Program-made: the position numbers and the translations under genes
In this document: piece after piece, positions 33,483 to 46,815 of the stretch
Position numbering within the stretch: the first letter of the stretch is position 1
Layout of the letters: the number at the start of each line of letters is the position of its first letter
Source: Pteria penguin
Taxonomy: Eukaryota; Mollusca; Bivalvia; Pterioida; Pteriidae
Direction: 5' to 3'
NCBI GenBank assembly: GCA_035048485.1
Contig: CM068586.1
Coordinates: 32,520,849 to 32,584,848, forward strand
DNA length: 64,000 bases
The notes under the pieces: generated by a model
What the model saw: the letters and a program-made list of their open reading frames with translations, nothing else
Databases searched by the model: none
Told to the model about the DNA's origin: nothing

Positions 33483-35423
33483 CTTTATCTTCATCAGAAA
33501 GTAACGGCACATGGAATGGAATGTATGAAATTGCTTTATTTTAATGCGACATGTCTTTGATTTTTACCTTTGGTCTTCTACATGTCATCAGTTCTCTATT
33601 ACGTAATAAACATCCGGCTGTTTGACCCGGTAAATATCGCCCGTAATCTCATATAGTTTGTTTCTTATCATGCTGTAAATTGGGAATCGTAATTAACAGT
33701 ACCTTCGTATGTATGAGGGGACAGAACATATTTAGTAACTCGTTGAAACATATCCAGTTGATACATTTCAATGTTAATTTTGTGTTATTGGCAAAATGAG
33801 TGTCATTTTAACAGTGACTTATATAGTTTAGGACAAAAACTGATTTTCACTCTTCAAAAGTGAAACAATTTGTTTTACACACGATCATTTATTTATTCTT
33901 TTATCATAAATTAAACTACACCAATTATTTCAGTTCGATTTCTTCCGCATTTCCTCTGATAATAGCAATCTTATGGAATACATGCGAAATGTGAGATTTG
34001 TAAAGCTATGATATAAAGTGCTATTCTGTTCCATTAATTTACATACGGATAAAATAAGAAGCTGTATTATAACCTGTAGCTAGAAGGAAAAACACACACC
34101 CAAATCCATGCTCGTTTACTCAAGTTGGACACTGTTGAAAAAAAAGGGGGGTGGGGTGGAATTAAATTAACGCAACTTTACAGCGTTTTATCGGTGAATG
34201 GCCGTTAATTCATGAAGAATGCAATATTGATTTATTAACATTAATCATGAATGCTTTTAAACTCGAAAAGGAGTGGGGACTGGCCTTAAGTTTGTAAAAT
34301 AACATTATTTGGATGGAGTTTATACACAGATTACAAAAGATGTAAAATAAGCATCAATCATTATGTGTTATTAAAATGATTGATAGGGATATATAGTAAT
34401 AATTATTTCTTTTTTTTCTGTATTTATTTATCTATTTACAATTAAAAGTCTGCGTTTTCCGTAAACTTCGTCCGGCGATTTTTTAAAATCTTATTTTTAT
34501 TAAATTTATTTTGATCTATTATTCTCGTACGGAGAAGTTTAATGTTCTTATTGTAAATAAATACATAAATTTCAAATTAAATAAATAGATAAATAATAAA
34601 TAAATAAATGAAGTCCACCGAGGAAGGCCGAAATGTACGGAAAAATAATGCGTTTATGATAAATAAATAAATGAATAAATTAATTAATAAATTTACGTAT
34701 GTCTTGTTCTGTATTATTATACTTATTTTCCCATCACACATGAAACAGCGATGTTAAGCAACATGTGTGCTGCTGTAGTTAGATTATTTGTTAGTTAATT
34801 CGTTTGTTTGTTTCATTCTTCTTTCTTTCTTTAAGTCAATCAATAAAACAAGTGGCGCCGCGCTGGAAAGTCCTGTGTCAGTAAAATTGTTTTTGCTAAA
34901 TATGTAATTCATGTGATTTATTATACTTCATATGTAAAGATCATCTTAAAAACGTAAGTCAGAATAGGAACAATATCTTAATAATTTTATCTTTAAAAAT
35001 CGTTGAAATAAGTCCTTGAGAAATGGTAAAAAATGAGATTTTTTTCTAATTCCCCGCTTTTAAATTCATCAAATTTAATACATATTAAAGGTCATAGATA
35101 GATAACAGCAAATCATTTTACGGACTCATATTATAGGAGGGACCGTACAGAAGAACGCGAGACCGCGATCGCATGGCCGGAGGGCATCACAGTAGGTGTC
35201 AGTGTTTTTCAGAGTTTTGCAGAGTTTTTCAGTGGCGTCAGAGTTTTTCGGGGTCATCAGTGTTTTTCAGGTAGACTTCAGAGTTTTTCAGTGTTTATCA
35301 GGGCCGTCTGAGTTTTTCAGTGTTTTTCAGGTAGACTTCAGCGTTTTTCAGAGTTTTTCAGGGTGTTGCAGAGTTTTGTAGTGAAAACGGGATTCTCAGG
35401 GGTTTTTGGACCCAGTAGTGTTA

Positions 35424-35741
35424 CTTAATTTAATAAGCTGGCATGCATATAATTCAACAAAAATATGTACGATTTGCTACAGCTTCTTGTACCATGATTC
35501 CAGACTTTGCATTGTAGCTACTTTGCCTGGTCTGGTAAACTTGCTACAGAGTGGTGATGGAGACTCCTGCAAACACATGCATGCTGGAACCATCTCTGTT
35601 GCTGATCTATTGGCCTCGTGTTGCAGTTTCTATACATAACTGGCAATACCAATTTGGTACTTTTATTTCTCGTAATGGTGAAGTGATTGTAGTTTAATAA
35701 ACGACTAAACGACTTGAAGTGAAAGTAGAAATTTTATATGT
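35424..35741. other. Spacer, no gene
   Basis: Short AT-rich sequence between the CACTA element and a PLE-B tail. A 77-codon frame (35406-35639) has no recognisable features. Confidence 0.35.
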
Positions 35742-36225
35742 AAAGATGATGGATAAATCCAAACCATAAGTCTAAAAATCATGAAACCAGAGGACAGACA
35801 AAATCAGTGAAAATGAAAAACAAGTGGTAAATAACAATATGCCTACTTGAAGAGCATATGTGAATCCCTGTGTTGGAGTGAGATCAGGTGTCCGGGGAGA
35901 GTGAGCATCTCCTGCTTGCTAGCAACACCCGTCACATACACCCAGTAGAAAGAGTCAAATCGTGTAAATTCCATATGTATTTATATATGGAGAAGTCAAA
36001 GTAGGTAACCTTCTAGTAAAGAAGGTGTCAAATCGGTGTAAAATGATCGGAATCGGTCTCAGTCCAGAATCATTTAAAAGTCTGGATAAAGAGATATCAT
36101 ATGGAGTAATAAGAGTCTCGCAACGACCGTAGAACTTCCTCATTGACGTTGCTAGTCTAGCACATATATAATCCTGGTTGAGCAGCTTAACTGAAAGTCG
36201 TCTAGTCCTCAGAACAAAGTCATGT
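35742..36225 (-). mobile_element. PLE-B 3' fragment, minus strand
   Basis: Its terminus on the + strand is 'tgtaaagatgatggataaatccaaaccataag' (the family end 'catctttaca' inverted). It continues through the 3' UTR module ('cggggagagtgagcatctcctgcttgctagcaacacccgtcaca') and the C-terminal RT codons ('KFYGRCETLITPYDISLSRLL' read in the minus direction). It breaks off at about 36225 inside the thumb. Small indels disrupt the frame. Confidence 0.85.
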
Positions 36226-36229
36226 TGAC

Positions 36230-37814
36230 ATCACTTTGTCTTGTATATTTTTGAACTTGTATTGCTGCGGTTGCCTTTCATATTGTCTTAATGAAGACGT
36301 CTGCTTCGCTATATATGTCGTTAATGTTCGTTTAAACGCGCCAGTCATTTTTGAAAAATAAGTGTCTCAAACATCAAGACTTTCAGGAAAACAAAGAGGA
36401 TATATATAATAGAATAATTAAGTATTTCCCGAGCAGCGAGGCCCAAAATCTTTCCTTTAAAACACATAAGATACACTTCTTAGATAACTGTAAATAATTT
36501 ATTTGTATCACAATATATTAAAGAATAAATAGATTAGAAATTACACTTTATAGTCAACAAACTCTGAAAATTTCACCGGTTTATCTCAAGAAAGTTACAA
36601 GATAGGAGGTTTTGAATGTGAACATTGCGGCATCAAATGTCTAGCATATATAAACGTTAAACAAATGATCGGCAATAATAACTTACCCTCGATCTGTCAT
36701 CTGAAGGCTATACACACATTTTTTCTCTACCTGTGTCAAATTTCCTGATTTGTTTATATGTAGTCAGTTTATTGTCCATATCCTGTTTGATGATAAGACA
36801 GTATTTCTCTACGGACAGATCGATTGCATAATTTAACTGGTCCTTTTGAATGCACTCTTTTCCTTTGACAATATTAGTTCCGTATGTAACAGCTGTCTAA
36901 TATATTCAACATCATAAGTTTTACAGAAACGGCGCTGATGGCTCGTTGGATATTGCCAGATTAAGCTTCAATACATCATAACAAATTCATATATCATTTA
37001 CTCTAAATTTTGACATATTTGTTTCAAGCAAATACTCTTAAACATCGATTTGGAAAAGTCTACTGTAAAGCCTACATGAATTTTCATAGAAATGTGTTTG
37101 CAAATTTTCACAAAATGAATTTGTTTGATGAAAACCATACCAAGTTTAGTTACCTATCTTATAGTCGTGAATTGGATTAGTTCAGTGAACCGAAGAAACA
37201 TTACCGACAAAATACACTGCGTGTCTAATATTGTGCACAGTAAATACTGAATCTATTGATATTACTTATGATATTCATTCAAAATTAAAGCTTAATATAA
37301 GATTCATAGGGGCAGAAGACAAGTGCAAAAAGAGTGTGTTGCAGTGGAACATTTGACTCCCAATTTTAAAGCGTGCAGGGCGCACGTACGTCTGTGGCCC
37401 CCACTCCCATTTGTATCGTAAAAAGTTTGACACATTAAAAGTTTCAATAGACAATAAATACAAAAAATAAATAAATAATAATATGTGTTCTTAGAGAATC
37501 AAAACTTCGTAACCAAGTAATACCGAACCAATAAGAAATGTTAGGTAAAAGAGAACCCAAGGAAACACAACTCGAACAATCATTAACTTTGTGATGTAGA
37601 AAATACATGTATACATGTCCTTTAAATAGATCTCATAAAAGTCAAATTTGGTCCGACATGTATCAACAACTATGTAGTATCAGGGACCTGTGTGTCTCAA
37701 CTACATAACCTAAGTGACGGTTGTCCCTTCAATTGATCGTTTTCAGTCGAATATTTTTTTCTCACATTTCGGACAGGAAAATCCTCATTTTTCCTGGAAG
37801 AGATTTTGTTATCT
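36230..37814. repeat. Long-unit segment, copy gamma (left part)
   Basis: 36770-37470 aligns with 17040-17770 and 37630-37755 with 19735-19855. The minus-strand PLE-C present in beta is absent: 'gaaacacaactcgaacaatcattaactttgtgatgtag' is contiguous at about 37561-37600. 36230-36680 holds nothing recognisable. Confidence 0.65.
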
Positions 37815-39585
37815 CACCACTGCTCTACTACGGTACTATCGAAGCATATTACGTCTGCTCTAACTGCTATAAAAGATCATATTATCAAATATTGTGATTT
37901 CATAATAGTAACATCACTTATCAATTACTTTTGGTCGATTAAAAATTCTCATGAAGTTATAGACAAACTTCTTTCGCTAAATTTCAAAGCGACTCAAATT
38001 TCTACATTTGATTTTTCTACACTTTATACATCTCTGCCTCATGATTTGATTAAAAAGCAAGTTGCTGTCTCTTATACAATGGTGTTTTCACAGAGAATCT
38101 AAAACGTACATATGTACTTCCAATAACTCCGGATTCTTTTCCAACAAACAATATACTTCATATAAATACTGGACTTGCAAGGAATTATGTAAAGCACTAG
38201 ATTATCTCATGAATAATATTTTTGTGCAATTTGATGGCAAGATACATCAACAAATAGTTGGGATTCCTATGGGTACTAACTGCGCGCCTCTGATAGCATA
38301 TTTATTTCTTTATTGTTATGAGAGGGATTTTATGGTTTCTCTTCAAAAATCAAAACGTTTTGATCTCATTGACAAATTCAATAATACTTGTAGATATCTG
38401 GATGATATTTTGGTTATCGGCAACCCTGAATTCGAACAATTTATATCAGAAATTTATCCACCAGAGCTCACATTGAATAAAGCTAATACTTGAGATAAAT
38501 CTACACCTTTCTTAGATTTAAACATCAAAATTATCAACCACCTAATATATACTAATATTTATGATAAACGTGAGGATTTTGGATTTCCTATTGTAAATTT
38601 CCCTTACTTGGATGGCGATGTTCCTCGACTCCCATCATATGGTATCTATATATCTCAATTAGTTAGATTTGTCAGAGGCTGCACCGATGTTTTGGACTTT
38701 CATAAACGAAATTTACAAATTACTACAAAACTTTTAACTCAGGGTTACAGATATCACAAGTTAAGAAAAACATTCGGCAAATTCTTCAGATCTTATTCAG
38801 AACTTCTATCTAAATTTGGAAATATTTCTTTTCAACAGTATGTATCCAATGGAATTTCCCATCCTTATTTTTACGGTGATCTCGTATACAAACTAAGGAA
38901 AAAAAAGGCTCCGATAACGTTATTTTATCATGTAATAAAATAATCAAATGTCTTATAAATAGACAATATGATATTGAGATCATCAAAAAGACTATAGGTC
39001 TTGTATTTGGCCCCTCTACAGCCTTATGCAAACTTTTACTTGAACGTTGCACGCTGACTAACAGGGCGGTGGGGACTATATGACGGGCCTTGTCCAAACC
39101 TCTTTCAGAGGAGACATGGTCCTGAACCTCGTCCCCTCTGTTAGTCGGGACTCCTACAGATCTAGGGTCTTAGCTCGCTTTCAGACTGGCAGAGCACGGT
39201 TTATCATGTTGATGTCGCATATATTTTTATACCATTGTGTATTTTACAATACCTTACGTGTTTATATTTTTATGACCTCTCAATATGCAATACCTGTTGA
39301 CCCTTGTTCTTTACATGGAGGATTATTTATAAATTTTTAAATGTACGTCCTTTGATTGTTCTGCTGTTACGGTGAGTGGGAAGGTGGGCCCGTAAACCGG
39401 TTAACCACACCATTTGTTTGGCTTTTGTCAAATTAAATGACCGTCCTAAGTCGGTATCGTAATTGCACTACAATCAAATATTTTTGTAATGTGATATATG
39501 TTCTAGTATATTATTTATATTCATGTATTGTATAGCTCTATGGTGACTTCTGCCACATAACTGAGCCAGTAACTCCTCTTTTCTT
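37815..39585 (+). pseudogene. PLE-A: Penelope-like RT element, longer 3' copy
   Basis: It starts within the RT fingers ('cactgctctactacggtactatcg', equivalent to 3467 in the first copy). 37806-38102 carries motif A 'STFDFSTLYTSLPH'. A one-base insertion follows (aaaaagcaag near 38055). 38062-38493 has 'QQIVGIPMGTNCAPLIA' and 'YLDDILVI', here with the consensus G that the first copy lost. A TGA at 38491 is shared with the first copy, so either it is ancestral to both or this sublineage was already dead. 38608-38943 is the thumb and C-terminus ('KFFRSYSELLSKFG', 'SNGISHPYFYGDLVYKLRKK'). Coding similarity continues in pieces to about 39205 ('TIGLVFGPSTALCKLLLE'). The 3' UTR ends near 'ccagtaactcctcttttc', also the end of the first copy. 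Confidence 0.85.
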
Positions 39586-39590
39586 TAAAC

Positions 39591-39742
39591 TGGAAGTTGA
39601 CGAACTACTTCTTAGAAAGTCAGTTACACACTTTGGTCTTGGTTAGCTCATTCAGCAAGTATTCAAAGTGTATATTTTTTATAAATATAGATCTAGTTAT
39701 GTTGCACACAGAAAGATTTTAGAAGTAGTTCGTCAACTTCCA
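39591..39742. mobile_element. 152-bp foldback MITE with perfect 22-bp TIRs
   Basis: The left TIR TGGAAGTTGACGAACTACTTCT (39591-39612) is exactly inverted at 39721-39742. The interior is non-coding. No TSD could be identified, partly because it sits at the very end of PLE-A. Superfamily not assigned. Confidence 0.88.
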
Positions 39743-40425
39743 CTAGGGAGTATCTATGCCAAAAACTTATAGTCAGTTATATACATGTACCGGACTGTGC
39801 GGACACACATGCAGTACATGTCACTGGGCACAAAAACTCTGCTTCATTAAACAACTACAGGGCCCTCAGCAATCATCAGCAACACACTATGTCATATCTA
39901 TTATCTAGGTCATCGCCATTGAATGCAAAAAGTTCTTTAAATGTTCTTACCTCGCCAGCTTCATCTCCTCGTCGGCAGTTTCGGACAGTACTGTACATAT
40001 CGATATGAATTTTCCCAAAGCATTAATACTAGAAATCCAATACACAATATCATCTATGACACATCAGTTCACGGAAACAGTTTCAATATCTTCATAAAGT
40101 ATCACAATCAACCCAAGCGTACAAGATCACTGTATGCATCTACATGTTCAAATAAGTGCGCGTTGTGTACTTTTGTCAGCGGAATAGTCTAAAATCGTCG
40201 TGTGTATACCATGATCATAATTATAAAAATATAAACTTTGAATTCTTGTTTAATAACCTAACTATTACGGAAAGTCTTCTTTATGCTGTTTATATTTGTC
40301 AATAAAAATTAACTTGAATAGTAAGGTATTTGGCACATTTTGTCTGTAATTATTGGAGTTGTCTTTCTTTGACTGTCGACAAATTATAAACAGTGAACAG
40401 GGGGAAATGTGAGAAAAAGGATCAA
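39743..40425. other. Spacer, no gene
   Basis: No coding family or repeat was recognised. An 83-codon frame at 39941-40192 has no identifiable features. Confidence 0.35.
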
Positions 40426-40572
40426 AACACCATGTTCCGGGAGGGACAACAAAAATCTCAATCCTCGTGCCCATGCCCATTAAAATCCATGACTTGGCCA
40501 GCCTCGTTGTGAATATCAATAGGCATGGGCACTCGGACTGAGATTTCTTTGTCCCTCCCGGAACATGGTGTT
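40426..40572. mobile_element. 147-bp foldback element with ~50-bp arms
   Basis: The left arm 'AACACCATGTTCCGGGAGGGAC' and the right arm 'GTCCCTCCCGGAACATGGTGTT' are perfect inverses at the ends. Similarity extends inward through 'aaaatctcaatcc.cgtgcccatgcc' with small differences. No coding sequence. TSD not clear. Confidence 0.85.
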
Positions 40573-40665
40573 AGATTCTATTAATCTTTCATATATATTC
40601 TGGATATACATGTAAATTTTTCTCATGCAGCTGAATCAAAAGTCTTCTTTTTCTGTCTTTTGCTT

Positions 40666-40882
40666 CTTCAAGGTACACACATCCTTACCAGTACACACAT
40701 CCTTACCAGTACACACATATACCAGTACACACACATACTTACCAGTACACACATACTTACTAGTAGACACATATCCTTACCAGTACACACATCCTTACCA
40801 GTACACACATACTTACTAGTACACACACATACTTACCAGTACACACATATTTACCAGTACACACATCCTTACCAGTACACGA
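40666..40882. repeat. ~18-22-bp minisatellite (ACACACATCCTTACCAGT)
   Basis: About eleven units of 'acacac(a)atcctTACCAGT' or 'acacatactTACCAGT' variants, with drift such as 'actagt' and 'agtagac'. Its open frames (YLPVHTYQYTH-type) are artefacts of the repeat. Confidence 0.95.
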
Positions 40883-41455
40883 ACCTCTTAAATACACAGA
40901 ACATTACGAAACAAGACAAAACTAGAATGTTCAGATAATTTTCTAATTCCTTTGTAAGAAACAATCTGTAATAACTTGTAGTCATCCTGGTAGACCCAAC
41001 AAACGATATTGTCTGTGACAGAAATATCGAACATGAGTACTATGATGAAGAAGCCCATGATGTTTTTATCATTCTAAGGCGAAATCTCAGCACAAGGAGA
41101 ATTTTTATTATTAATACAAATTTACATAGAAATGATTCCATTGTTGTGATCAGAGGTTTTTAGAGTGAATATTGGGTAAACGTCTATGACAGATTTCACA
41201 CCAGATTTCTAGATCCTTTGGTTGTTTACCTTCACTAAACACTGGCCGTTGTCATATCTATGAAACATATTACTTTGGTATGACAGACGTTAGAAACAGC
41301 TATAGGGATTCCAGCGTATCGATTTCGCCTCCGTCTATGCCTAGGGTCCAATATTTGTTTTTAATATATATTTCGATATACTTGAAATCAATATTAAAAC
41401 CTACAGGATACAGGAATTTAAGTGGAAATTGATAATTGTATATGTATATCTGTAT
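40883..41455. repeat. Long-unit segment, copy gamma: VWC downstream flank
   Basis: 41200-41455 aligns with 20060-20286. 40883-41190 shows nothing recognisable. Confidence 0.55.
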
Positions 41456-42115
41456 TTATAGGGGATCTATAGCTCTGCGAGTACAATTAGCCATATGACT
41501 GAAGGAGAATGGATTCTGGCAAGTACAAATGGTATTGGCGTCTAGACTGTAGATATCACCTTTGATGATAGCTCCATCGGGTGCCCAACAATTATGTCCT
41601 ACAACAACATACATATGAAAATTACAGATACTATGTATATACGTTTGTTCCACAGAAATACATTAAGGATATCTTGTATTTAAAGAGAAATTTACAATAC
41701 TCATGAAAACGGACGATTCCTTAACATGAGTGAATGCATGAGTGATCTAGAATGATTTAGGTAATGATGCTGTTACGGTGTCATGTGGATTTTAAATCTG
41801 CGTATTTTAAATGTAAAGATGATGTATAAATCCAAACCATAAGTCCGAAAATTAAAATTAACATGGGATTAGTAAATATATAAATAAATGAATACGGTTT
41901 TCACGTATTATTTATGAATGAAGATGTTTACAAGTCATGATATGATAAATGAGAGAAACTCTGAGATGGTCAGAAATCAGCGCCTGTTCGAACTGTACTG
42001 AAATACATTTATATTGTTTATAGTTTGTGATTTTCAGCTAGTCAAATATATTGTGTTGAATGGGAACAAGAAATATTTCAGTGGTTTCTGTTAAGTTAGT
42101 TAATTTATTAATTTT

Positions 42116-42146
<31 letters not shown>

Positions 42147-42994
42147 TTAAATTAATATTCCAAAATTAAGAGAAGCACTATATGTATATGTATTATCGGA
42201 GTACTCCACACGTTTGCATAATCACATTGCGTTGACGGAAGCAAACGGGCAGATGAATAAGACTACATATCAACAAACCGGCAACTTTAAGACAAGTTAA
42301 AGAAATACTGTGTGTTGCCTTGCAGTCACAGATGAAAAGTTGCTTACTGTTTATATATTTTTTGTAACTTTTGATGCTCAAATTTAAATGCGCTGAATCT
42401 TGCCAGTGGATAAGTTTACCAAAAGAGTAACGTTAGGTATCAATTCGTTGTCTTTTATAGACCACTTCTTGCGGCTACATTCATACTAAACACTGCATAG
42501 TTTCACGCAAAGGAATGTCAAAACTAGCGCTTAGTATAGAGCAGTTTAAAACAGCCCGAATTGTATCCAAAATAAATACCAATTGTGAATTTTATAAATT
42601 ACATAATCCTATACTTTATTGATTGCGTGCCGGTTTGTACTCTCTTTCTCGTCCCCTCTCGCTTTATACATATATGTGTGTGTGATTATGGGCCAGCCGA
42701 AGAAGTATAACAAATATTATTAGAATAATTACCATTACATACCATATTGACACTGTGGACAGCAATGCTTGGGATCGTAAATAGGGTTAACACATGGCGT
42801 GATAAAGCATTTTCCAATGGCACAGAAAGTTTCCCCCTTGATGTGCATCGACAGTACTCACATACTCTCGGTTGAAAACTCCCTAATTGGTAGGTCTTCT
42901 CTTGATATTGACATCCTGGCAACCGCGTGGTAGATCTGGCATCGCATGATTCCACGATAATATATAAAGCGAAAACATGTAGTCTGGACGCCAT
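41456..42994 (-). pseudogene. VWC-domain gene paralogue, frameshifted (copy gamma)
   Basis: Exon 1 (42743-42994, minus) has the signal peptide and begins the same VWC pattern ('LPGCQYQEKTYQLGSF', 'CEYCRCTSRGK'). It then loses one base relative to the beta copy (+ strand 'gaaagtttcccccttgatg' versus 'gaaagcttttccgcttgatg', about 42826-42840), so the remaining cysteines are read out of frame. The donor GTATGT (42742-42737) and exon 2 (41456-41598, 'CWAPDGAIIKGDIY' after a TAG acceptor) are preserved. In exon 2 one glutamate codon is missing and the C-terminus differs ('NCTRRAIDPL'). 41814-41853 in the intron is a 40-bp PLE-B terminus (tgtaaagatgatgtataaatcc). Confidence 0.8.
42115..42150. repeat. 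(TTTA)n microsatellite
   Basis: About nine tandem TTTA units in the intron of the VWC pseudogene. Confidence 0.9.
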
Positions 42995-43807
42995 TCTGTA
43001 TCGTATCCCAGTGAAATCTACGGAGAGAGTTTCTTTTATTTGACATAAAGTACAAATCCTAATTGTATCAGGATATATAAATTTTATGAAGTATTTAGAT
43101 ACGTGAGATACCTGTTATAGAATTATATTTCAACCCTATTGGCGATTCCTACTTCTGTGAGCATACATGCCATGCAGTTACACAAATTATATCGTATTTG
43201 AAATATGTATAAAGTTAACGTGTAAATTTCAATGACAACTAAAATAATGCTCGACAACAAGAGTATTATTATCATAGATTAGATCACGAAAGCATCACGG
43301 TGATGTACACCGTTCAGCAGGAATGTTAATTTCCGCACACTACCCGAAATTCTTCTTATGTTCTTCGCCCCTTTCTCCCAAACTTTCTTTGTACCTCTTT
43401 GAGATTGCGTTTGTTCACTAGTTGCTCCTTTTCCTTCTTTTTTTCTCTTTCTTTTTGGGTCGCCCCTAATCAGGGCGACCCATTGTTGCAGCAGAGATCA
43501 GACTTTCGGAACCTTGTCTCTTCCTCTCCCAGTAAAGTAAAAACAAAGGCTCCGAGCAATTAAGATTTGCCTCTTTACTATTCGTTCAACACATGCGCTA
43601 CCAAATGTAGTTCTCATTATCATGATTCAGTACTATGTTTTGAAGTTGAATTTACTAATTCGTTTAGCACATCAAATGTTGACAGTATTAGTAAATTATT
43701 AAATAGTACTAGGTGAAACGAAGAGCATCATTCTTCTTTAATGTGTATGAATTTTAGTACAACGCCTATGGAAATTCCCCAGAATGTTTGGCGAGTTTTT
43801 TTCTATG

Positions 43808-43890
43808 CTATAAATAGAAGACGAGACGGAGAGTGGTGAACGAGACAGCTAGCTGACAGTAGAAGAGTTCTCTATAAATAGTAAGTGTTT
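43808..43890 (+). promoter_or_regulatory. Possible TATA promoter plus 5' exon donor
   Basis: 'gctataaatagaag' (43809-43822) is a good TATA-box match. About 65 bp downstream 'ctctataaata|gtaagtg' offers a GTAAGT splice donor. This could be a promoter and untranslated first exon. A candidate acceptor lies at 45752 ('tttctttaattttcag') followed by ~135 bp of open frame ('SRYEEDSRSYKNMQGRYGSE'). No known family. Confidence 0.25.
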
Positions 43891-45003
43891 TGTCAATTCT
43901 TATTGATACAATGTGTATATAGTATATACTAGTATTTGTTTTGCTGTAGAAACTATTTATAATTGTTATTTAATGTTGTAAGACGTGTAAATTTTGAACC
44001 GCACGGCTAGTTCACTACAAGTACCACGCATTGCAGAATGCAGTAGTCGGTACGTCTTTGATTACACGCTACGGTACTCTAACGCCGTCGAGTTTTGGCT
44101 AAATTTGTCTTTTAATGTTGTATGACTTGTAGATTTTGGAAGGCCAGTTCACAACCACGTATTGCAGTACGCAATTATTGTTCATTGTTACTTGACATTA
44201 GATAACGACTAGGTCGTCATTATTTCTTAATTAACTGTTTCAATGGAAATTAGGTCAGCATGTACATGAATACATGTCATGTTCATGCAGACAGGATCAT
44301 GTTTGTATGTTGTGGCAGTAATAATAAAGCCATTATCTTCAATTTTCCAAGATGAAATACAACAGATTTTTATAGAACTATTGGAAGAGTTCTGGATTTT
44401 TCAATTCTAGATTAACAAGTAATAACTGTATTCAAATTCTCCTGCTATAAAAGTGTGCAAGAGCGATTTCATATTTAATTGGTCATTCTCAAAGTCGGAC
44501 ATCCGGGTATTTATAACCAGCATTTGAAACATTCGGGGTAAAGCATCGGACCGTATCATAGAGAACAATGAGCATTCCGGTAGGAATTTTTGTAACAAGG
44601 AATTAAAATATTTTGTAAACATCAAGTAAATTTTTAATCCATGTTATACACATTTCCTATCGTATTTTATAAGAAACCCCCTTTAGAATTGATACAGAAG
44701 AGCATAAAGTTGTATGAATGCTGCTAATGATAAACCCCGAGTTTTACCCCAAGTGACATGGCCAGACTCCTCGGGCATCTACATAGACCAATGGAGACAG
44801 TGACCTTACACCGACTTCGAGAATAATACTTCTTTAATTATGTAGTGTACTCAAAGTTTGAGCCTTGTACCTCATATACTGGGTACTAGTAATAACTTTG
44901 CAAATCATACTATTGTAACCATACTATGAATAAAACTGTAGAATAATTGGTATAAAGTGCATAAAGAATATATGTTATGTAGAGTTCTCAGATCTGTCTG
45001 CAC

Positions 45004-45165
45004 CAGTGGTGGATCCAGGGGGTTAGGGCGGTTCGGAAAACCCCCCTCATATAGGAAAAATATGTTAAATTTGTGCGAAAATTGCACAATTTCTTGAAAA
45101 TGTTGGTTAAAACCCTCTCATCCTGGATAAAAACCTCCTCAGATGAGCTCCTGGATCCGCCACTG
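45004..45165. mobile_element. 162-bp MITE with CAGTGGYGGATCCAGG termini
   Basis: The left end CAGTGGTGGATCCAGG and right end CCTGGATCCGCCACTG are inverted, flanked by the 5-bp direct repeat TGCAC (44999-45003 and 45166-45170). The terminus is one I have seen commonly in invertebrate genomes. Superfamily not assigned from TSD length alone. Confidence 0.85.
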
Positions 45166-46539
45166 TGCACACAGTACCTGTGAGAAATATCAAAGATGAG
45201 ACAACACTGTAACTGTTGCACTGTGGAGGGAGGCTGTTGTTGCAGATGTCAGACTTTTAGACTATAGACATGTAGTAGTAACAAGTATTGTGGCTTATAC
45301 TTACCCGGGTGAGGTCACACTCTCAACAACACAGTAGTCAGCTGTGCAAGTAAGAATGAGACACATTAGATAGAGATCTTTTAACTTTTTAGTTTGTCAG
45401 GTTGTCATCACTTGACACAGTTCACTTGATTGTGGCTGAACATACATACTTCTCTATGCATAACAACACAATCACATTATCTCTTAAAGTTACATGTGTT
45501 TGTAACTGTATTTTTGTTTAAGTTTAGGGTCAATATTTTTTATGAGACATGTTGGATATTACACTTTGTTCCATTAATATGGGTTATGAATAGTTTTCGA
45601 AGTTTCTCAAACCAGTAGGAAATATTGCGTTTTCTACCAACAGAGCTGCAAACATGATGTCTGATAATAAAGGATGAACAAAAATGTGTGGATAATTAAT
45701 GATAATGATTATATTAATTCATTTAGATTAATTTGAGTTTCTTTAATTTTCAGAAAACATCTACTCCAGATATGAAGAAGATAGTAGAAGTTACAAGAAT
45801 ATGCAAGGGAGATACGGATCAGAGATTTTAGCCATTGACGTGGGTACATGCTGTTATCTGCGAAAACCAGATTCTCGAAAAACACTTTGACCACTATGTT
45901 GAAGCTCTGGATGACAATTTCTTTGCAACTCAACATTTGTATAGAAGGATGACAGAGTTTCCAAGTTCATTGATAAAGAAAGTTATATACAGTAGATTCA
46001 AAGCTTAACAAATTCTGCATTCAGTTCATTTTCAATGGACTGCAAAGTGATGTCACTTCACATATTTCAAGCATAATATGCTATCTGAAATACACAAGAA
46101 CTCAGTGACTTTTATTTATTCAAACATATTGAATTAATTGAAAAGAACACGAGAACAGTGCCATAATTTGCTAAATATATATACAAATATCAAACATTAT
46201 CTTTTTAAATATCATCATGTAAAGGATATCGGTTAATGTTTCTCTTGTGTTTCAGGTCTCTTAATAAAGTCATTGTCTGTATGATGATGTGAGTAATTTG
46301 TTATTACTCATAGAAAAGAATGTTGGTATCTTTCCAGTTTCCTAAGTGACATTATCAGTTGAGGTTGTTATCATTTGAAGGTTGTTTCTTGTTGAAGATG
46401 ATAACTATAAAGATATTTTCCATCACCTTCATACTGACTCTTGAACATGTGAATAACTTGCACATAACTTTCATTTAACATCATAGTAATTATGTTTCCA
46501 AAATAATTTCGGGGGAAGCATGTAGTCCTTGTCGTGTCT

Positions 46540-46815
46540 GTCCGTCGAAGCTCATATCTCCTATACCTTTTCATCAGAATTTGGTCATACGTCACCAAAA
46601 TGTAATTTAGGTTAAGGGCTTTTGGACAAAAGCCACTCAAAATCATTTCTGAAAGGTCAAAGTCACTTATTAACTATGACTTAAAATTCCATGAAGTACT
46701 TATATCTCCTACATCTTTCGTCAGAATTTGATCATACTTCACAAAAATGTTAATTAGGTTAAATGCCTATGGAAAAAGGTCACTCAAGGTCAATACTGAA
46801 AGGTTAAGGTCACAA
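46540..46815. repeat. Two tandem ~130-bp units ('CATATCTCCTAYA..CAGAATTTG' repeat)
   Basis: 'atctcctat.c.tttcatcagaatttggtcatac.tcaccaaaatgtaatttaggttaa..gtcactcaaaatcatttctgaaaggtcaaagtcac' occurs at about 46555-46670 and again at about 46705-46812. It includes AGGTCA-type half-sites. I recognise it as a dispersed bivalve-type repeat. Confidence 0.75.

Noticed and set aside
34590..34650. Hammerhead-ribozyme-like stretch (ccgaggaaggccgaaatg)
   Set aside because: The core requires CUGANGA; here the second base is C, and helix I/III pairing is not evident. No convincing hammerhead was found elsewhere.
40625..40938. Two overlapping frames with repeated TSLPVHTYQYTH-like peptides
   Set aside because: They come from the ~20-bp minisatellite and have no independent support.
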